From IMG/VR virus record IMGVR_UViG_3300020596_000032, positions 1 through 50,881 of that record: a stretch of 50,881 nt of DNA. One strand, written 5' to 3'. A model generated the notes under the pieces. It ran no database searches. It was not told where the DNA came from and was given only the letters and a program-made list of their open reading frames with translations. The first letter of the stretch is position 1; each line of letters begins with the position of its first letter. This stretch comes from a virus. The translations under genes and the position numbers were made by a program. Positions 1 through 7,904 of this stretch are shown here, piece after piece.

Positions 1-916
1 CAGCCTTGTTCGTGCTGCTTTGAGTGAGGTCATTGCTAAGTTCGCTGAACGTCTTCACAGACCAAGTCGTGCCGTCGTACGACGGATACTGTGCATAGCC
101 AACGCCAGCAGGCGTGTAATAAACCGTGGCTTTGCCCGTCTTATCTGAGGTCGACACCGGCACTCCGCTTTCGAGCGTGAGGCGACCCGTCGGGGCAAAA
201 GACGTGATAGCGCCCGCCGCAGATGCCGATGAAGCGGCCCAAGTGCCATCACCTCGCCAGAACGTCGCGGCCGAAGCACTCGTTCCACTGTTGAGATTAC
301 CTACCGACAAGTTGCCTGTAACGCCAGTGGTGAGCGGCAAGCCGGTCGCGCTCGTGAGTGTGCCAGAGGATGGTGTACCTAGTGTGCCGTTGAACAAAAT
401 CGGAGCGCCAGCCGAGCCGACGTTGACGGCAAGGGCCGTCAACACGCCTGTTCCCGCGCCTGTCAAACCTGTGCTGATCGGCAGGCCGGAGGCGCTGGTC
501 AGCGTGCCCGACGAGGGAGTTCCCAACGCGCCGTTGAACAGGACGGGTGCTCCAGCGGAGCCGACGTTGACGGCAAGGGCCGTCAACACGCCTGTTCCGA
601 AGTCCAACGAGGCCCCGAAGGCGAACCACCCATCCACCCCGTTCGAGTAGAAGTCGATACTTGTACCCTTGGTGATGATTCGATTTCCCGAAACCGCGTG
701 AATCTTATCCGCGCCATCTCGAATCGCCGTCAGCGTATTCGATCCGGTACTATTAGGATCATGCGCGATACTCACCCAAAAGCCCAAGGGCATCGTACTC
801 GCGGCGGGGAGGGTCGCGGACAGACTTCCAGAACTCGTCGTGAACGTCTGGGCCGATCCAATATCAGCCGCCTTAATCGTATAGTTCGCGGTTCTGTACG
901 CCGACCTAGTTGCCAT
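1..916 (-). CDS. Tail fibre-like protein (partial, 3' end beyond window)
   Basis: An open frame runs on the minus strand from the ATG at 916-914 to the window edge without a stop (about 305 codons visible). The product starts MATRSAYRTANYTIKAAD and is rich in Gly, Ser, Thr and Ala. It contains two near-identical 48-residue modules with motifs such as LFNGALGTPSSGTLTSASGL and GTLTSATGLPLTTGVTGNL, followed by NLNSGTSASAATFWRGDG. Modules of this kind are common in phage tail fibre and collagen-like adhesin proteins. The role as a receptor-contacting fibre is inferred. The start overlaps the stop of the upstream gene by 11 bp, which implies translational coupling. The C-terminal chaperone or receptor-binding end is outside the window. 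Confidence 0.75.
   Translation of the reverse strand, partial: MATRSAYRTANYTIKAADIGSAQTFTTSSGSLSATLPAASTMPLGFWVSIAHDPNSTGSNTLTAIRDGADKIHAVSGNRIITKGTSIDFYSNGVDGWFAFGASLDFGTGVLTALAVNVGSAGAPVLFNGALGTPSSGTLTSASGLPISTGLTGAGTGVLTALAVNVGSAGAPILFNGTLGTPSSGTLTSATGLPLTTGVTGNLSVGNLNSGTSASAATFWRGDGTWAASSASAAGAITSFAPTGRLTLESGVPVSTSDKTGKATVYYTPAGVGYAQYPSYDGTTWSVKTFSELSNDLTQSSTNKA
414..598. repeat. Tandem 144-bp repeat inside the tail fibre gene
   Basis: A 41-bp stretch at 414-454 is repeated without change at 558-598, exactly 144 bp (48 codons) apart. The flanking sequence between the copies also aligns at protein level with few changes. The repeat keeps the reading frame, so it duplicates a structural module of the fibre and does not disrupt it. 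Confidence 0.85.
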
Positions 917-1541
917 TTGCGTGTCCCACCGAATCCAGAATTCCCACAACCCGCTCCGCCGCTTGGCTGCGTTCTTCCGGCTTCAATTCCATTTCGAGTG
1001 AATCGATCCACTGATCGATATCGGATTCCCCGGCGTCGTCTCCGACCATGGGTTCTTCGACGATATCCCCATTGGAGACGACAGAGATTTCAGGATCAGG
1101 GTCCAACAGGGTGGGACCAGAACCACCATCCAAGGGATTCTCCACATTTGGAATTCCCACCAGATTGGTCATTCCCATTGGAGCCATCGGGGCAGACCCA
1201 CCCCCAAGGGATTGAATCCCCTCTGGAGTGACCTCCACGGGAATTCCGTTCGATCCCATTCCACCATCCGGATACAGAGAGAGTTTCACCCCGGATTGAG
1301 TCGTCAGTACCAGTACGTTTTCGTCGTGCTTGAGCAACGCACCGGAGGCGATATGACCGTATTTTGCCACCATCGCGGCGGTGTTGACCTGTTTCAACGG
1401 ACGCGTGAACAACCACGCGAGCACATTCGCGGGAAGACCCATCAAATCCAAATATGTTGCATCCGGAGACACCCCGGCTTGTTCAACGTGATTCCCAATG
1501 GGATCGCTCGGACGTTTGCTAAGTGATTGATTCGGCAGCAT
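906..1541 (-). CDS. Hypothetical protein, first gene behind a late promoter
   Basis: A 211-residue protein starting MLPNQSLSKR, with no family I recognise. The middle is rich in Gly, Pro and Met and the C-terminal third is acidic. A predicted helical C-terminus (ELKPEERSQAAERVVGILDS) might mediate partner binding. A late-type promoter motif lies 22 nt upstream of the ATG and the gene overlaps the tail fibre gene downstream by 11 bp, so it is probably expressed late with it. Structural or fibre-attachment protein is a guess from context only. Confidence 0.7.
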   Translation of the reverse strand: MLPNQSLSKRPSDPIGNHVEQAGVSPDATYLDLMGLPANVLAWLFTRPLKQVNTAAMVAKYGHIASGALLKHDENVLVLTTQSGVKLSLYPDGGMGSNGIPVEVTPEGIQSLGGGSAPMAPMGMTNLVGIPNVENPLDGGSGPTLLDPDPEISVVSNGDIVEEPMVGDDAGESDIDQWIDSLEMELKPEERSQAAERVVGILDSVGHANGN

Positions 1542-1560
1542 GGATATTCCCTCTCGCTAA

Positions 1561-1570
1561 GTCTATTTAG
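1561..1570 (-). promoter_or_regulatory. Late promoter motif CTAAATAGAC
   Basis: Minus-strand CTAAATAGAC, with TAAATA at 1569-1564, in the short divergent gap before the gene starting at 1541. By analogy with the T4 late promoter (TATAAATA at -13 to -6), transcription would start near 1558 and give a 17-nt leader. Confidence 0.6.
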
Positions 1571-1605
1571 AGGAAACCCAGCCCCCGCCGAGGCATGGAA
1601 AATTT

Positions 1606-1614
1606 ACTAAATAT
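1606..1614 (+). promoter_or_regulatory. Late promoter motif ACTAAATAT
   Basis: Plus-strand TAAATA at 1608-1613, divergent from the minus-strand motif at 1564-1569. By T4 analogy the start would be near 1619, giving a 9-nt leader GAGGTTTGA that is little more than a Shine-Dalgarno before the ATG at 1628. Confidence 0.55.
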
Positions 1615-1627
1615 CCGTGAGGTTTGA

Positions 1628-2293
1628 ATGTTCCACCCGAATCACGACATCGCATACTCTCCTATCGATCTTCCCCGATATGACCCCCGGGGAGAGATCG
1701 AGGCCGGATTCAGTACGGATTTCGCAAGTCCGGTTTGGACACAGGACCGGTTGACGGAGAATTACGCCACCGATGGGCTTCCCTATTCCACCCCCCGGGA
1801 ATGGTTACCAGAGGCCAAGGCGAGATTTCCCCGCTTGATCGATTTCGTGGACGAGCATTTGCCGTTTCGGGAAAAATGTATCGCCAAGATCATATACTCG
1901 GCGAAAGACAAAAATTTAGGATTCCACGTGGATATTGGTCGTTTCGATCACGTCGATCTGGACTACTATGATCACCAGTACCGTTTCGCCCCATGTGCGT
2001 ATCGTGTGGTTCTGGGGGGTCAGTACCAAAAGGTTCTTTTCTATGCGTCCCGACCGGATGCGCCTCGGGAGAAATGGACATGGAGTGAACTCCCCATGGA
2101 GACGAGCACTTTTGTGCATTCCAGCGTGGATTCCCTCCACGGAGCGGTGTACGACCATTCGGTCAAACGCTTCATCCTTTTGATTCACGGCTGGGTCGAT
2201 CTACAACGCCATTATGAGTTGCTCACCCGGAGTCGTGAAAAATATGAAAAATACGTGATCACCCACACTCGATTGATCGAGAACGACCAATGA
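1628..2293 (+). CDS. 2-oxoglutarate/Fe(II) oxygenase-like protein (Asp/Asn hydroxylase type)
   Basis: A 221-residue protein. It has an HxD pair at H100-V-D102 in GFHVDIGRFDHVD, a second metal-ligand candidate at H171 in VDSLHGAVYDH, and an Arg ten residues later (R181, KRFILLIHGW). This H-x-D, H, +10 R arrangement is the facial triad plus 2-oxoglutarate-binding Arg of cupin-type 2OG oxygenases. The layout recalls aspartyl/asparaginyl beta-hydroxylases. The substrate cannot be read from the sequence. The start has a GAGG Shine-Dalgarno and a late promoter motif directly upstream. It shares an ATGA overlap with the next gene, so the three plus-strand genes form one transcript. Confidence 0.6.
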   Translation: MFHPNHDIAYSPIDLPRYDPRGEIEAGFSTDFASPVWTQDRLTENYATDGLPYSTPREWLPEAKARFPRLIDFVDEHLPFREKCIAKIIYSAKDKNLGFHVDIGRFDHVDLDYYDHQYRFAPCAYRVVLGGQYQKVLFYASRPDAPREKWTWSELPMETSTFVHSSVDSLHGAVYDHSVKRFILLIHGWVDLQRHYELLTRSREKYEKYVITHTRLIENDQ

Positions 2294-2595
2294 TCAGACA
2301 AATCATCACCCAATCCAAAACTCCCGAAACGGAGTGGTTCGATCCCCACGTGTATCGGTATTGGAGAAACCGTATCGGGTTTCTCCAACGAGAGGGGAGA
2401 ATTCTCTCAAGAGAGGTTTTGTCGGAAACTCCCTGTCAGAGGGTCACGCAGATCACATGGCGAGATTGGGAATCATACCTCGATCCCCTGTTCGACGTTG
2501 CGGCGCGACCCATTCTGGATTTGGAAGCTCGTACAAATATTTCGAATGGGATCAACACCGAAATCACCGCGATGGAGGTTCCCGATGTTGTGTAG
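2290..2595 (+). CDS. Hypothetical protein, paralogue of the next gene
   Basis: A 101-residue protein starting MIRQIITQSK, coupled to the oxygenase gene by an ATGA overlap. I see no known family by name. Its pattern of G+IL, a beta-strand ending in W, then Y+xDPL and N-GI near the end is shared with the following gene, so the two look like diverged tandem copies. The size and strand/helix pattern would suit a ferredoxin-like alpha+beta barrel, but this is inference. A regulatory or structural role in this small late operon is unknown. Confidence 0.65.
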   Translation: MIRQIITQSKTPETEWFDPHVYRYWRNRIGFLQREGRILSREVLSETPCQRVTQITWRDWESYLDPLFDVAARPILDLEARTNISNGINTEITAMEVPDVV

Positions 2596-2998
2596 GACGA
2601 TTATACGGCAAAGACCCGCCATCGACGTAATGTGGTGGAGACTGTCCAATAATTACGGGGACCGTAAACTACAAGAGGCGACGTGGCAGGGGAAGCTATT
2701 GATCAACGCGTATAATCATACGGAGAATAATCTCATGTTGATCTCGGTATCGGTGTGGCGTTCCCGGAAGGACCTAGAGGAGTACATACAAGACCCCCTC
2801 CTTAGAGAGATCAACAAACGGCGCAAGGAATACGAGAAAAACACGGGAATTCTAGTGTTCTTGCACGATGATGAATACAATGGATCACTTGTGTCCGATC
2901 AACATGAATCGCTTGAAGGATCGGTCCGGATAGTCGAATCGATGGACCCCCTCATAGAGGATAAGGTTCATCCCATAACGTGCCTTGAAGACCTCTAG
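2585..2998 (+). CDS. Hypothetical protein, possible alpha+beta barrel paralogue
   Basis: I place the start at the ATG at 2585 because GGAGG lies seven bases upstream; the frame is open further upstream but without a ribosome site. The 137-residue product (MLCRTIIRQRPAIDVMWWRL...) has SVWRSRKDLEEYIQDPLL, reminiscent of dimeric alpha+beta barrel proteins, and aligns loosely with the preceding gene. It overlaps that gene by 11 bp. The last 38 codons run antisense to the 3' end of the convergent methyltransferase-like gene (114-bp overlap at 2885-2998), which is unusually long. Confidence 0.6.
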   Translation: MLCRTIIRQRPAIDVMWWRLSNNYGDRKLQEATWQGKLLINAYNHTENNLMLISVSVWRSRKDLEEYIQDPLLREINKRRKEYEKNTGILVFLHDDEYNGSLVSDQHESLEGSVRIVESMDPLIEDKVHPITCLEDL

Positions 2999-3448
2999 AC
3001 TATCACACGGGTTATGGTGATCCGGAGCGATCTGGTTCGTTCCCTGAATCGCAACCACGGTATTACGAGGGATCATGTCCCACCACGGCATTGTCATATG
3101 CTCGGTCGAAGTGTTGATGATCAGGTTCGGAACCGGCTCGGTATCGGGAATAATCCAGTTCACATCTCCCGTGATCGCGCGAAATTTCCACTTCTCCATT
3201 TCCCACCGATTCAACAACAGATTGGCAACCGCCGTCGCTGCGGGATCGATGTCGTAGGACCTGATCCACTCAATCTGGGCTTTCTGTCGGGACAGAAGCA
3301 GTAACGAGGCGATCCCGTACCACCCCCCGTAGACGGCGATTCGAAATGGTTGAAGACCCACGAGGCGTTCCAACCGTTCACATAACCACAACTTGGATTG
3401 GATTTGAGAATCCGCAAACGCATCCGTGTCTATTTGACTTTGTGCCAT
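2885..3448 (-). CDS. SAM-dependent methyltransferase-like protein
   Basis: A 187-residue protein. The start is set at the ATG at 3448 (MAQSQIDTDAF...), since the longer frame begins with TTG without a ribosome site. The motif IAVYGGWYGIASLLLL fits the glycine-rich SAM-binding loop of Rossmann methyltransferases, and YDIDPAATAVANLL fits the acidic motif II that contacts the SAM ribose. A later NLIINTSTEHM resembles the motif IV region. The acceptor is unknown. The gene overlaps the upstream glycosyltransferase by 19 bp and is the last gene of the glycan-modification operon, so modification of a sugar or fibre protein is plausible. Its end overlaps the convergent plus-strand gene. Confidence 0.65.
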   Translation of the reverse strand: MAQSQIDTDAFADSQIQSKLWLCERLERLVGLQPFRIAVYGGWYGIASLLLLSRQKAQIEWIRSYDIDPAATAVANLLLNRWEMEKWKFRAITGDVNWIIPDTEPVPNLIINTSTEHMTMPWWDMIPRNTVVAIQGTNQIAPDHHNPCDSLEVFKARYGMNLILYEGVHRFDYPDRSFKRFMLIGHK

Positions 3449-4746
3449 TCCTGTTCCAACCAATCAAAATCGTTCAACTGCTTCGGCGTAATCACGGTGG
3501 CTTCTCGGGTCGCGTAACGTGCACCCCGAACGGCCCACTTTCCATTTTCCGTGTCGCTTCTCGTGCACCACTGGTCCAATCGGGCCTGTGCGTGTTGATC
3601 TCCGTCTAGGTTGACCTTCCAGTACAACTTGTATCCCTCTCTCAGTCCCGCGCGCCACGCCTCGAAGGGAGTTTCATCAATACACGTGGTTCCTGCGATT
3701 TGATCCACCGTATAGAATTCCACATGTTCTTTTAGTGATTCCGTATAATCCAAAAACTCCCCCGGGGGAATGAGTAGACTCTCCCGATGCATGAGTTTCA
3801 CCCCACCGTTTCCATAGACCAACCCATTCACGTTGTTCCGAGACTTCCACACGAACACCGAGGGATCACAAAACTCGGGAACTTCGAATCTGAAATCGAA
3901 ATCCGGATCAATATGACAGTCCGCGTCGATCACCCACACGTACTCAGTATTGGTGACTCTCGCCGCTTCGTGGTGGGCCCGGTCGATGCCCCTGACGCCT
4001 TGCACGAGTTGTAGGTTTGGTAAGGTGATCCGGTCGTGGTTGGATTTCCATTTCGGTTCCCGATAGACGAGGAACGCTCCGTCGTAGACGGGTTTCTCCG
4101 GTAGTGGAATGTTCGCGGTTCCACGGGGATACGTTTGAGCAAGGATAACCTCGGTCTCCCCCACGGGACACAGGCGGGGACCCACCCGGAGCATTCCCAC
4201 CCCAGTTTGTGCCATCGTCCCAAATGTGTAATCCTTATCCGGATCAATTTCGTCCGGAACGACCATTCCGAGGAAATCGATATCGTTGGTGTCGCAATTT
4301 CTTGGAATTTTCCACGTGTATTCGGATTTCACCCCGGGAGTTCCGGAATGGTGAATTTGGTATCCACGATGCCGAGTGGGAACCGCATCCAGATGAATCG
4401 TCTCGCTCATATCGAAATCCAGATCACGAAACACCCGAAGCGGAGCCAAGAATGGTCCTGCGTTTCGAACGAGTTGACCACTTTGGGCGATACAATGGGT
4501 GTGAATTCTCGGTAGACTGAGGTTCTGGTCGATGTACTCTTTGAATACGGTTCTATCTATGACTTCCTGATTCGGTGGAATGATCCACAAATATCGGGTA
4601 AGAGGATTGAACTCACCGTATGCGATGAGTTTCGCGACCTCTTTGATGTAGTGCTTCCAGTGATTCCCCGTGGTTTGAACCTTTTTCGAAAATGCAAAAT
4701 TAACCGGATCACTCGGATTGGTTTGAAATTCAATTACATCAAACAC
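3430..4746 (-). CDS. GT-A-type glycosyltransferase-like protein (large paralogue)
   Basis: A 438-residue protein beginning with GTG (MFDVIEFQTN); an in-frame TGA two codons upstream rules out an earlier start. The C-terminal half has VQGVRGIDRAHHEAA, then VWVIDADCHIDP with a DAD motif at residues 274-276 that would bind metal and nucleotide sugar, followed by the signature NNVNGLVYGNGGVKLMHR. The same signature occurs in the gene at 6496-7362, which matches only this half, so this protein has an extra N-terminal domain of about 230 residues. Donor and acceptor are unknown. A role in decorating virion or host glycans is inferred from the neighbours. Confidence 0.7.
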   Translation of the reverse strand: MFDVIEFQTNPSDPVNFAFSKKVQTTGNHWKHYIKEVAKLIAYGEFNPLTRYLWIIPPNQEVIDRTVFKEYIDQNLSLPRIHTHCIAQSGQLVRNAGPFLAPLRVFRDLDFDMSETIHLDAVPTRHRGYQIHHSGTPGVKSEYTWKIPRNCDTNDIDFLGMVVPDEIDPDKDYTFGTMAQTGVGMLRVGPRLCPVGETEVILAQTYPRGTANIPLPEKPVYDGAFLVYREPKWKSNHDRITLPNLQLVQGVRGIDRAHHEAARVTNTEYVWVIDADCHIDPDFDFRFEVPEFCDPSVFVWKSRNNVNGLVYGNGGVKLMHRESLLIPPGEFLDYTESLKEHVEFYTVDQIAGTTCIDETPFEAWRAGLREGYKLYWKVNLDGDQHAQARLDQWCTRSDTENGKWAVRGARYATREATVITPKQLNDFDWLEQEWHKVK

Positions 4747-4832
4747 GCATCACCACAATGGATAGATGTTGGGGTCCTCGCGACGAAGTTTTCGTCTTTT
4801 CCACCAGAACCGAATTCGCTTGATCAGTTTAA

Positions 4833-5630
4833 TCATGTAAGTTTCTCCGTCACCCATTCGGTCAAGCGGTACATCGCGGCGTTTCCACAATGAATACCGT
4901 CGCGGGCGGAATGATCATACGCGATGGGATTCGTCACTCCTTGGACCCGTGGGGTCACGAAAGACAACACCCCGGGGTCCAAAAAGGAAAACACCTGAAC
5001 CAATTTCACCCCTCGGGTTTGGGCAAGTTGTTCCAACAGTATCGTATTCAACATGAGACGATGAATCCCGGACTTGGTCGTGTCAATCGAGTAAAAGGCT
5101 TTCCTCGCTTCCTCGGGGGGATTCCCCAAGATGGATTGTTTGGGAATTGCCACATCGGGCCTGAAATCCCAGAACTTTCCCTTGAGGTCCACCCAGAGAT
5201 AACGGCTAGGATCGGTCCACTGCACCACAAGTGTGGTTTCATGCATCTCGATAACCCGGACGGCTTGGGTCATGATCCAGTCATTAGATGCGCCATCCCG
5301 GCCAAAATTGATCGCATTCACGGACTGTTTCTGTGCAACCATGTTGGTCCACATATGATGGTCATCCACACCGACACACTTTGTGTTTTCGTCCCCCACG
5401 AAGGTCACGCTGGGTTTTTCCCAATCCGGTTCATCACCGCGATATCCCAGACTGTTGTGCCAGTATTGAACCCGGTCCACACTGGGGTTGCGTACTTTAT
5501 CAGCATTTTCTTGTGTGTCTGTCATGTCCCATTCGGAAACCAATCCGAACAGGTGGGATTCGGCGGGCATGATCGTCCGCACCGCACCCCAGTGATAGTC
5601 TACGCGATACTTTTCGAAGCCCTGTACCAT
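4833..5630 (-). CDS. SGNH-hydrolase-like protein lacking the nucleophile Ser
   Basis: A 265-residue protein. It shows SGNH block order: SVTFVGDENTKCVG (block I position, residues 79-82 GDEN), then INFGRDGASND (blocks II/III), then RDGIHCG carrying the D-x-x-H pair of block V. Alignment with the neighbouring paralogue (VIGCSNTKGVG) places Glu81 where the catalytic Ser should be. The fold may therefore be kept for binding, or the protein may be a pseudoenzyme. The start at 5630 has AGAGG about eight bases upstream and lies inside the 3' end of the paralogue (31-bp overlap). SGNH proteins act on acyl or carbohydrate esters, so deacetylation of glycans would be the expected ancestral activity. 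Confidence 0.65.
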   Translation of the reverse strand: MVQGFEKYRVDYHWGAVRTIMPAESHLFGLVSEWDMTDTQENADKVRNPSVDRVQYWHNSLGYRGDEPDWEKPSVTFVGDENTKCVGVDDHHMWTNMVAQKQSVNAINFGRDGASNDWIMTQAVRVIEMHETTLVVQWTDPSRYLWVDLKGKFWDFRPDVAIPKQSILGNPPEEARKAFYSIDTTKSGIHRLMLNTILLEQLAQTRGVKLVQVFSFLDPGVLSFVTPRVQGVTNPIAYDHSARDGIHCGNAAMYRLTEWVTEKLT

Positions 5631-6499
5631 TCCATAAACCTCTGGTGGAGAACGTCCGCAACTTCCCGATTTACCTCGCGTCCTCGGTGATTATGATCCC
5701 GCGCCCGCTCCTTGAGTTCGGCAGCGGCCTGCGTAATCGTGTATCGGTGATCGAATATGCGGTCCAACGGAGATGTGCGAGACTCCCTGAACATCATGTG
5801 TTGCAAGTATCCGAAGGGTTGATTTTGTGACAACGCCATTCCTGTGGTTCGAACCATGTTCAAGTATCGATGCCCGTCGTTCCATTCGGTTTGTACATGT
5901 TCAACGTATTTAATTTTCTTCCGGATATGATCATATTTGGGATCGGATATCTCTTTTTCGGAGAGGCTCCACCAATCATACACGAGACCCGAGGGTTCCA
6001 CATGGAACGCCCGACTCGCATACGTCCATTGAACGAACATGAAATCGGGTTTGAGAAAACGTGCTGCTGAGAACGCGCGTAGGGCGATCTTATCGTTACT
6101 CGCGCCCCCTTGACCCAAGTTGAACGCAAGAACGGGTTGTTTGATATCCATCTCGATGCTGCGCGCAAGAATCTCACAATACGTGTCGTAGACGGGAAGA
6201 CCCACCCCCTTTGTGTTGGAACACCCGATTACCGCGATCACATATTTGCCATCCCGGGGGGTATCAAATTCGGGTCCCCGATAACCGTGCGAATTGATCG
6301 CATAGGTGATATCGGTTTTACCATACAGGGGATGACCCCCGTTCGCGTCATACTTGGCCTCGGTGTCGGCCTCGTCCCAATAGGAGACACGACCGGGGGT
6401 CATATAATGTCCCACCATCATCTCAGTGGGGTTCGCCGGATAGAGGTCATCCAGTGTGGGAAAGCGGCATTGTCGGGTTCTAATTTCTGGATCAATCAT
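5600..6499 (-). CDS. SGNH-hydrolase-like esterase
   Basis: A 299-residue protein. The start is set at the ATG at 6499 (MIDPEIRTRQCRF), which forms an ATGA overlap with the upstream glycosyltransferase; the longer frame has no ribosome site. Block I is VIGCSNTKGVG with Ser94 as candidate nucleophile, followed by FNLGQGGASNDKI (Gly and Asn of the oxyanion hole) and RDHNHRG, which supplies the D-x-x-H pair. The N-terminal part has INSHGYRGPEF, also present as YWHNSLGYRGDEP in the downstream paralogue. The two genes are thus a tandem duplication. Likely an esterase acting on modified sugars, given the adjacent glycosyltransferases; the substrate is not known. Confidence 0.65.
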   Translation of the reverse strand: MIDPEIRTRQCRFPTLDDLYPANPTEMMVGHYMTPGRVSYWDEADTEAKYDANGGHPLYGKTDITYAINSHGYRGPEFDTPRDGKYVIAVIGCSNTKGVGLPVYDTYCEILARSIEMDIKQPVLAFNLGQGGASNDKIALRAFSAARFLKPDFMFVQWTYASRAFHVEPSGLVYDWWSLSEKEISDPKYDHIRKKIKYVEHVQTEWNDGHRYLNMVRTTGMALSQNQPFGYLQHMMFRESRTSPLDRIFDHRYTITQAAAELKERARDHNHRGREVNREVADVLHQRFMEWYRASKSIA

Positions 6500-7362
6500 T
6501 CGCGTTCCATTACTCGTGAAGAGCGGGGTAGAGACTGAGCGTGTCGCTTGAAGAACGCGGATTCCTCTGGGGAGAACAAACACACATTTAAGCCAACCTG
6601 TCGCAATATCGACGATGTTTCATGAATTCTCTCTTCCACACGATTTCCGTACCTCGCCCATATGGAAGACCAATACTCGGAAAACCAGTCATAATTGGAA
6701 ATATTCGAAATATCAAATCCTCGCAGGGTTTCCATAACGGCCTCCCGCGCACCAAGCATGGCCCAGTCTCCATTATGTATGTCCAAACCCACGGAACACC
6801 ATATCTCCAGTCGGTTCAAATTACCCCTCCAAAGAGTGTGGAATTTATTCATCGGCACGGGATTCCCCCGGTCCAACAAGAATTTAATCCCCTCTCGGAA
6901 TCCCGCCCGGAATGCCTGATATGGGCTTCCATTCTGATACGTCGTGGAGTAGGCGTGCTTCATCTGGGTATAGCCTTCATCCCAGCAGAAATCGACCTTC
7001 CCAGCCGCGTGGGAGCACATCTTCATCACGGTGGTACGGTGCCAGCACTTGATACCGCCATTCCCGTATACGAGCCCGTTTAGGTGGTTTCTGGCCCCCC
7101 ACGAGAAGGTACTCGGGTCCTCCTCGGAAACCTCCAGTGTCATGTCGAAAAACGATCCGTCTACCCGATTGTCCCCATCTATAGTGAGGAAACGCTCAGT
7201 TTTAGAAGCCTCGGCACAGGCGCGGTGGGCTTGGTCGAATCCTTTCACGCCGTGGGTGCGTTTCGCCCATGGAACGAGTGCACGAAGTTCGGACCAGAAA
7301 CGTTCCGCTTGGGGTTCATCATAGGAGATGTAAAACGCGTCGATCTCGTCGATGCGGATCAT
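6496..7362 (-). CDS. GT-A-type glycosyltransferase-like protein
   Basis: A 288-residue protein. The start is the ATG at 7362 (MIRIDEIDAFYISYDEP), in an ATGA overlap with the upstream gene and behind GGAGAGAG. It contains THGVKGFDQAHRACAEA, then RFLTIDGDNRVDG with a DGD motif at residues 62-64, then NHLNGLVYGNGGIKCWHR. The order and spacing match the C-terminal half of the gene at 3430-4746, so the two are paralogues. The fold is probably a GT2-like nucleotide-diphospho-sugar transferase. The sugar and acceptor are unknown. Four-base overlaps on both sides indicate strict translational coupling in the modification operon. Confidence 0.7.
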   Translation of the reverse strand: MIRIDEIDAFYISYDEPQAERFWSELRALVPWAKRTHGVKGFDQAHRACAEASKTERFLTIDGDNRVDGSFFDMTLEVSEEDPSTFSWGARNHLNGLVYGNGGIKCWHRTTVMKMCSHAAGKVDFCWDEGYTQMKHAYSTTYQNGSPYQAFRAGFREGIKFLLDRGNPVPMNKFHTLWRGNLNRLEIWCSVGLDIHNGDWAMLGAREAVMETLRGFDISNISNYDWFSEYWSSIWARYGNRVEERIHETSSILRQVGLNVCLFSPEESAFFKRHAQSLPRSSRVMERE

Positions 7363-7904
7363 GTCTCTCTCCGCAGTCCATATTGAAATCCACCATTTGT
7401 GAGAATCGTGAACTGGTCCCACAGAGGACGATCCATTAGATCACAAAATATCTCATGGGGATGGGTCAGGTCTACCCCGGCGATTCTTTCCGAACAGTAT
7501 AGCACGTTGGGATCACCCCGCCGGATGAGGTAAAAATCCAACATCACGTTCCGATCCGTGGGTTCCCAACGGGGTCCGGGAGTGACGATGAAATGTCCCT
7601 CGCGGTATGTGATCTGAACCTCAGGATCGGGAAGATCACGAACCTCAACCAACATGTTGTCGGACTCATAACGGACCGCTTCCTCGTTCTTCATCAATCG
7701 GGACACGTGGGTTTTGGGATCGGTCATCACACACCAATGCGCGATGGGAACCAATTCGCGCTGAAACATTTCCAGTTCGGCCCGGGAGATCACAAACTTT
7801 TCCGTATCGTCGGGGATGTTGTCCCCGAACAACTCACCCGGGGCAATCGCCACAATCGTCCCTCGGGTTTTATCATCCTTGCGGAAGTAGACGTGAGGTT
7901 TCAT
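7359..7904 (-). CDS. Hypothetical protein of the glycan-modification operon
   Basis: A 181-residue protein starting MKPHVYFRKDDKTRG, not recognised. It has no signal peptide or membrane segment and looks like a soluble mixed alpha/beta protein. Notable stretches are NVMLDFYLIRRGDPNVLY and FTILTNGGFQYGLRRET at the C-terminus. It is locked between two glycosyltransferase-like genes by ATGA overlaps on both sides, so it is very likely produced with them. Candidates are an accessory to the transferases or a small enzyme on the same substrate; the sequence does not decide. Confidence 0.65.
   Translation of the reverse strand: MKPHVYFRKDDKTRGTIVAIAPGELFGDNIPDDTEKFVISRAELEMFQRELVPIAHWCVMTDPKTHVSRLMKNEEAVRYESDNMLVEVRDLPDPEVQITYREGHFIVTPGPRWEPTDRNVMLDFYLIRRGDPNVLYCSERIAGVDLTHPHEIFCDLMDRPLWDQFTILTNGGFQYGLRRET

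Noticed and set aside
126-650. Plus-strand open frame rich in Pro, Ala and Val
   Set aside because: It is the complement of the tail fibre coding sequence, whose minus-strand translation has clear fibre modules.
4890-5690. Long plus-strand open frame of 266 codons
   Set aside because: It is antisense to the SGNH-like gene, which has conserved motifs; the plus-strand product has none.
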